8,226 bases of DNA from an uncultured Bacilli bacterium. Lineage in GTDB: Bacteria > Bacillota_I > Bacilli_A > RF39 > UBA660. The position numbers and the translations under genes are program-made. The notes below the pieces were generated by a model. The model was not told where the DNA came from. It did not search any database and was given only the letters and a program-made list of their open reading frames with translations. The stretch spans positions 1 to 8,226 of the forward strand of contig CAKOHV010000041.1 of assembly GCA_934086145.1 (NCBI GenBank). The letters run 5' to 3'. Positions 6,724 through 8,226 of the stretch are shown here, in pieces; position 1 is the first letter of the stretch, and each line of letters opens with the position of its first letter.

Positions 6724-6745
6724 AGTAAGCATTATTTTACTTACT
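6724..6745 (-). other. Small hairpin in the leader of the first secreted-protein gene
   Basis: AGTAAG and CTTACT (6724-6729 with 6740-6745) can form a 6-bp hairpin in the 5' leader, about 27 bases before the ATG and outside the ribosome binding site. There is no U tract, so it is not a terminator. It might stabilise the mRNA or be a regulator site; it could also be chance. Confidence 0.25.
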
Positions 6746-6764
6746 TTGACCTTTTTAATATATT

Positions 6765-6793
6765 TTTATATCTATTACAATTATAACATGCAA
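6765..6793 (-). promoter_or_regulatory. Candidate promoter of the first secreted-protein gene
   Basis: Minus strand -35-like TTGCAT (6793-6788), 17-bp spacer, good -10 TATAAA (6770-6765). The predicted start near 6758 gives a leader of about 60 bases, longer than those of its neighbours. A 7-bp inverted repeat (CTTCATA/TATGAAG, 6798-6804 with 6825-6831) lies just upstream of the -35. Confidence 0.5.
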
Positions 6794-6972
6794 ATAGCTT
6801 CATAGGTGAAAAATAATACTAGGTTATGAAGTTTATTCATTATAGTAGATATTTTTGATTATCTTATAAGCAAATTAATTAACTTAATTTATTAATAATG
6901 AAGGTAAAATTTTCTTAGAAAAGTTATTTATAATAAGTTAAGATAAGAAGTAAGCACCTTTTTAATTAATGA

Positions 6973-7689
6973 TTATTTTATATATTTTGATAAACTTTTA
7001 GCATAATCAAATAGATTTTCATGATTATGAAGTTCTTTTTGGTAGAATTCAACAATGCTTCCATCAAAGCGACGACGAGCTTCACTCATAAATTCACTTA
7101 GTAACAGAATTTTACGTTTAGAATTGATTGGTTTATATTTAATAAGATCTATTTTGATTAATAGTTCAACAAGAATTTCAAATTGACGCATGTTAAGACG
7201 AAGATAAGTATCCTCATTTTCATAGACATGATGTTTATAGCGTCCTGGATCAATAACTTGCATTTTAGTCTCTTTTTTATCAAGGACATAGTTAAAAGGC
7301 GTAACATCCGCACATAAGATGTAATATTGACTAAGGGTTATAAAGTCTTCATTTAAGATTTGAAGATTTCTAATAAAGTCCCCAGATGGTAACTTAGTAA
7401 CTCCACTCTTATCTTTTTGGTTGCCATGGGCAATTCGGCTAGTATAGCCGGCATAATTACCATTCATATCATAGATACAATGATCAGGCATAATGATTTG
7501 TTTAGTGGGAATTTGGGAAAAATAAAGATGCTGTCTTTCTTTATTACCATAACCTTCATCTAAGGCATTAGGATAATAGATTTTATATAGCTCATCTTTT
7601 ATTTTATAAACAACCCCTTCACTTCCATGACCAAATTCTTTAGTATCATCAGGGATTTCAATAATTTGATTTTTTACTTGATATAACAT
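6973..7689 (-). CDS. Compact protein-kinase-like protein
   Basis: A 238-residue cytoplasmic protein with the layout of a small eukaryotic-like or aminoglycoside-phosphotransferase-like kinase. Seen: a glycine-rich loop GHGSEGVVYKI (20-30), a following strand with a candidate ATP-binding lysine in LYKIYYP (Lys36), an early helix with an acidic residue (KERQHLYFSQI, Glu51), a hinge-like stretch (68-84), a catalytic-loop-like CADVTPFNYVL (126-136) with Asp128 and Asn133, and VIDPGRY (145-151) in the place of the metal-binding DFG. Thus Lys, the catalytic Asp, Asn and the metal Asp are all there, but the His/Arg of the usual HRD is replaced by CAD. No membrane or sensor domain. The ATG at 7689 has GAGGTG five bases upstream. 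Its substrate is unknown, and a non-catalytic role cannot be excluded. It is not in an operon with its neighbours. Confidence 0.75.
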   Translation of the reverse strand: MLYQVKNQIIEIPDDTKEFGHGSEGVVYKIKDELYKIYYPNALDEGYGNKERQHLYFSQIPTKQIIMPDHCIYDMNGNYAGYTSRIAHGNQKDKSGVTKLPSGDFIRNLQILNEDFITLSQYYILCADVTPFNYVLDKKETKMQVIDPGRYKHHVYENEDTYLRLNMRQFEILVELLIKIDLIKYKPINSKRKILLLSEFMSEARRRFDGSIVEFYQKELHNHENLFDYAKSLSKYIK

Positions 7690-7709
7690 TTTAACACCTC
7701 TTTTTGGCG

Positions 7710-7749
7710 TTTATACAATATCATATTCAAAGAAAGAAAGCAAATTATA
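7710..7749 (-). promoter_or_regulatory. Possible promoter region of the kinase-like gene
   Basis: Two -10-like hexamers are present on the minus strand: a perfect TATAAT (7749-7744) and TATAAA (7715-7710). Neither has a good -35 box at 16-18 bp, so the start point cannot be chosen. Confidence 0.3.
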
Positions 7750-7821
7750 GCTGGTTTTAATTGGTAAAAAAGTAAGTGCTAGTTTAGATAGTAAATTTTA
7801 AAAGGTTAAGTTTAGTACTTA

Positions 7822-7850
7822 AAGTAACTTAGAACTAGTCTTAGTTACTT
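7822..7850. repeat. 29-bp near-perfect palindrome upstream of the kinase-like gene
   Basis: AAGTAACT (7822-7829) is the exact reverse complement of AGTTACTT (7843-7850), and the centre is the palindrome ACTAGT (7834-7839); the intervening bases differ by a mismatch and one bulge. Neither strand has a U tract after it, so it is not a normal terminator. It lies about 130 bases upstream of the kinase-like start codon, where it could be an operator or a structured leader. Confidence 0.5.
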
Positions 7851-7946
7851 ATTCTTAAGAAATGGATGATTTGAAAATGAAAGAAAAATGAATAACATAG
7901 TAAAGTCATGTCATATAAATTTTTAAAGGAACTTTTTTTAATTTAT

Positions 7947-8011
7947 GTCCAAATAAAAACCTATAAGGTAATTTTCTTATAACTTCCCTTATAGGTTAAA
8001 TTTTATTGGAC
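7947..8011 (-). terminator. Terminator after the surface-protein gene
   Basis: An 11-bp perfect stem (7987-7997 with 7958-7968) with an 18-base loop, followed on the minus strand by TTTATTTGG. Outside it, GTCCAAATAAAA and TTTTATTGGAC (7947-7958 and 8001-8011) are almost complementary and would extend the stem imperfectly. It lies about 120 bases past the stop codon at 8117. The core and tail TTATAGGTTTTTATT are identical to those of the terminator at 20-69. Confidence 0.78.
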
Positions 8012-8016
8012 TTTTT

Positions 8017-8094
8017 ATAAACTTTTTTAGTTTATTAAAACTTTTTATTAATTGATTTTTTATTTAATTTGGTATTAAATTTTGTTATTTAATA
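8017..8094 (-). other. Two AU-rich hairpins in the 3' UTR of the surface-protein gene
   Basis: ATAAACT/AGTTTAT (8017-8023 with 8029-8035; 7 bp, 5-base loop) and TATTAAAT/ATTTAATA (8073-8080 with 8087-8094; 8 bp, 6-base loop) are perfect inverted repeats in an extremely AT-rich stretch. They lie between the stop codon and the terminator and lack U tracts. Chance pairing in such AT-rich DNA is possible. Confidence 0.35.
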
Positions 8095-8116
8095 AGTAAA
8101 ATTTTTATAATATTTT

Positions 8117-8226
8117 TTATGATAACATTCTTTTCTTCTTCCAAGTTATGAAGAAGATGAAACCAGAAATTATAATCATGATAAGGAAGATGGTTATTTT
8201 GTTGCTCGTATTTGGATTGTTTATTT
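8117..8226 (-). CDS. C-terminal fragment of a sortase-anchored surface protein (partial, cut by the window edge)
   Basis: Only the last 35 residues and the TAA stop (8119-8117) are in the window; the start and body lie beyond 8226. In order they show NPNTS (8218-8204), a roughly 19-residue hydrophobic stretch ITIFLIMIIISGFIFFITW (about 8197-8141) and a basic tail KKKRMLS. This is the three-part layout of a Gram-positive cell-wall sorting signal, with an NPxTS/G-type pentapeptide like those used by class B and related sortases in place of LPXTG. The protein would be exported, cut after Thr and linked to the cell wall by a sortase. A simple C-terminal membrane anchor is the alternative. It is too short for the usual gene callers to report. 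No sortase gene is in the window. The function of the extracellular part is unknown. Confidence 0.72.
   Translation of the reverse strand, partial: INNPNTSNKITIFLIMIIISGFIFFITWKKKRMLS

Larger units (their letters stand above)
6698..6972. other. Intergenic region between the kinase-like gene and the first secreted-protein gene
   Basis: This 275-base AT-rich gap contains the promoter and leader hairpin listed separately and no credible gene. Only weak hairpins lie after the kinase-like stop codon (for example TTTTCT/AGAAAA at 6910-6922, followed on the minus strand by TTTT), so the end of that transcript is uncertain. Confidence 0.5.
7690..8116. other. 427-base intergenic region between the surface-protein fragment and the kinase-like gene
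   Basis: From high to low coordinates it contains the AU-rich 3' UTR hairpins and terminator of the surface-protein gene, then about 120 bases that hold a near-palindrome and several AGTNACTT-like words, and finally the possible promoter and ribosome binding site of the kinase-like gene. On both strands I see only ORFs of fewer than about 20 codons without a usable ribosome binding site, so no further gene is called. Confidence 0.55.

Noticed and set aside
6781..6840. 19-codon minus-strand ORF (MNKLHNLVLFF...) that resembles the start of the pyrH leader peptide
   Set aside because: No Shine-Dalgarno sequence precedes its ATG and no terminator overlaps it; it runs into the promoter region of the next gene. 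The resemblance is a few residues in AT-rich DNA.
7862..7891. Short plus-strand ORF starting MDDLKMKEK
   Set aside because: Nine codons, no ribosome binding site and no coding signature.
1..8226. Use of genetic code 4 (TGA as tryptophan)
   Set aside because: The Trp codons I checked are all TGG, and no gene needs a TGA read-through. The absence of TGA stops in seven genes is a small sample in AT-rich DNA.
1..8226. CRISPR array, tRNA or rRNA genes, insertion sequence or phage genes
   Set aside because: No regularly spaced repeats, tRNA-like folds, transposase motifs or terminal inverted repeats were seen on either strand.

Overview
This is an AT-rich (roughly one-third GC by eye) bacterial window in which every supported gene lies on the minus strand, so the text below follows the genes from the high-coordinate end to the low one. 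Strong AGGAG-type ribosome binding sites, sigma-A-like promoters with 17-bp spacers, U-tract terminators, a Gram-positive cell-wall sorting signal and a typical low-GC PyrH point to a low-GC member of the Bacillota or a relative (gut Bacilli, Erysipelotrichales or RF39-like lineages are plausible; the species cannot be told). All tryptophan codons checked are TGG. Stops are TAA, with one TAG; TGA is neither a stop nor an in-frame codon here.

Layout. 8226-8117: C-terminal end of a surface protein with an NPNTS sortase-type anchor, a 3' UTR with AU-rich hairpins, and a terminator (8011-7947). 7689-6973: compact protein-kinase-like protein, with an unexplained 29-bp near-palindrome upstream (7822-7850). 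6697-5690 and 5616-4588: two tandem, distantly related secreted proteins of unknown function, each with its own promoter. A terminator overlaps the end of the first and its loop contains the stop codon. 4530-4459: a 23-codon leader peptide with an excellent Shine-Dalgarno site, whose stop codon sits in the loop of a U-tract terminator directly in front of the pyrH ribosome binding site. 4434-3727: pyrH (UMP kinase). 3644-2088: FAD-dependent dehydrogenase with a near-consensus promoter of its own. 1898-90: AMP-forming acyl-CoA synthetase-like enzyme, followed by a terminator (69-20) that shares its stem sequence with the one at 7958-7997.

How the parts work together. The window is mostly separate one-gene units, not a long operon, and no single pathway links them. 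The most interesting element is the pyrH leader. Short U-rich leader ORF, overlapping terminator and pyrimidine-nucleotide gene resemble the pyrBI and pyrE attenuators of enterobacteria, but here the gene is UMP kinase. The secreted pair, the kinase-like protein and the anchored protein look like lineage-specific accessory genes beside housekeeping genes. Four long genes are likely to start at internal ATGs that have a ribosome binding site, downstream of the longest possible start: 1898, 4434, 5616 and 6697.
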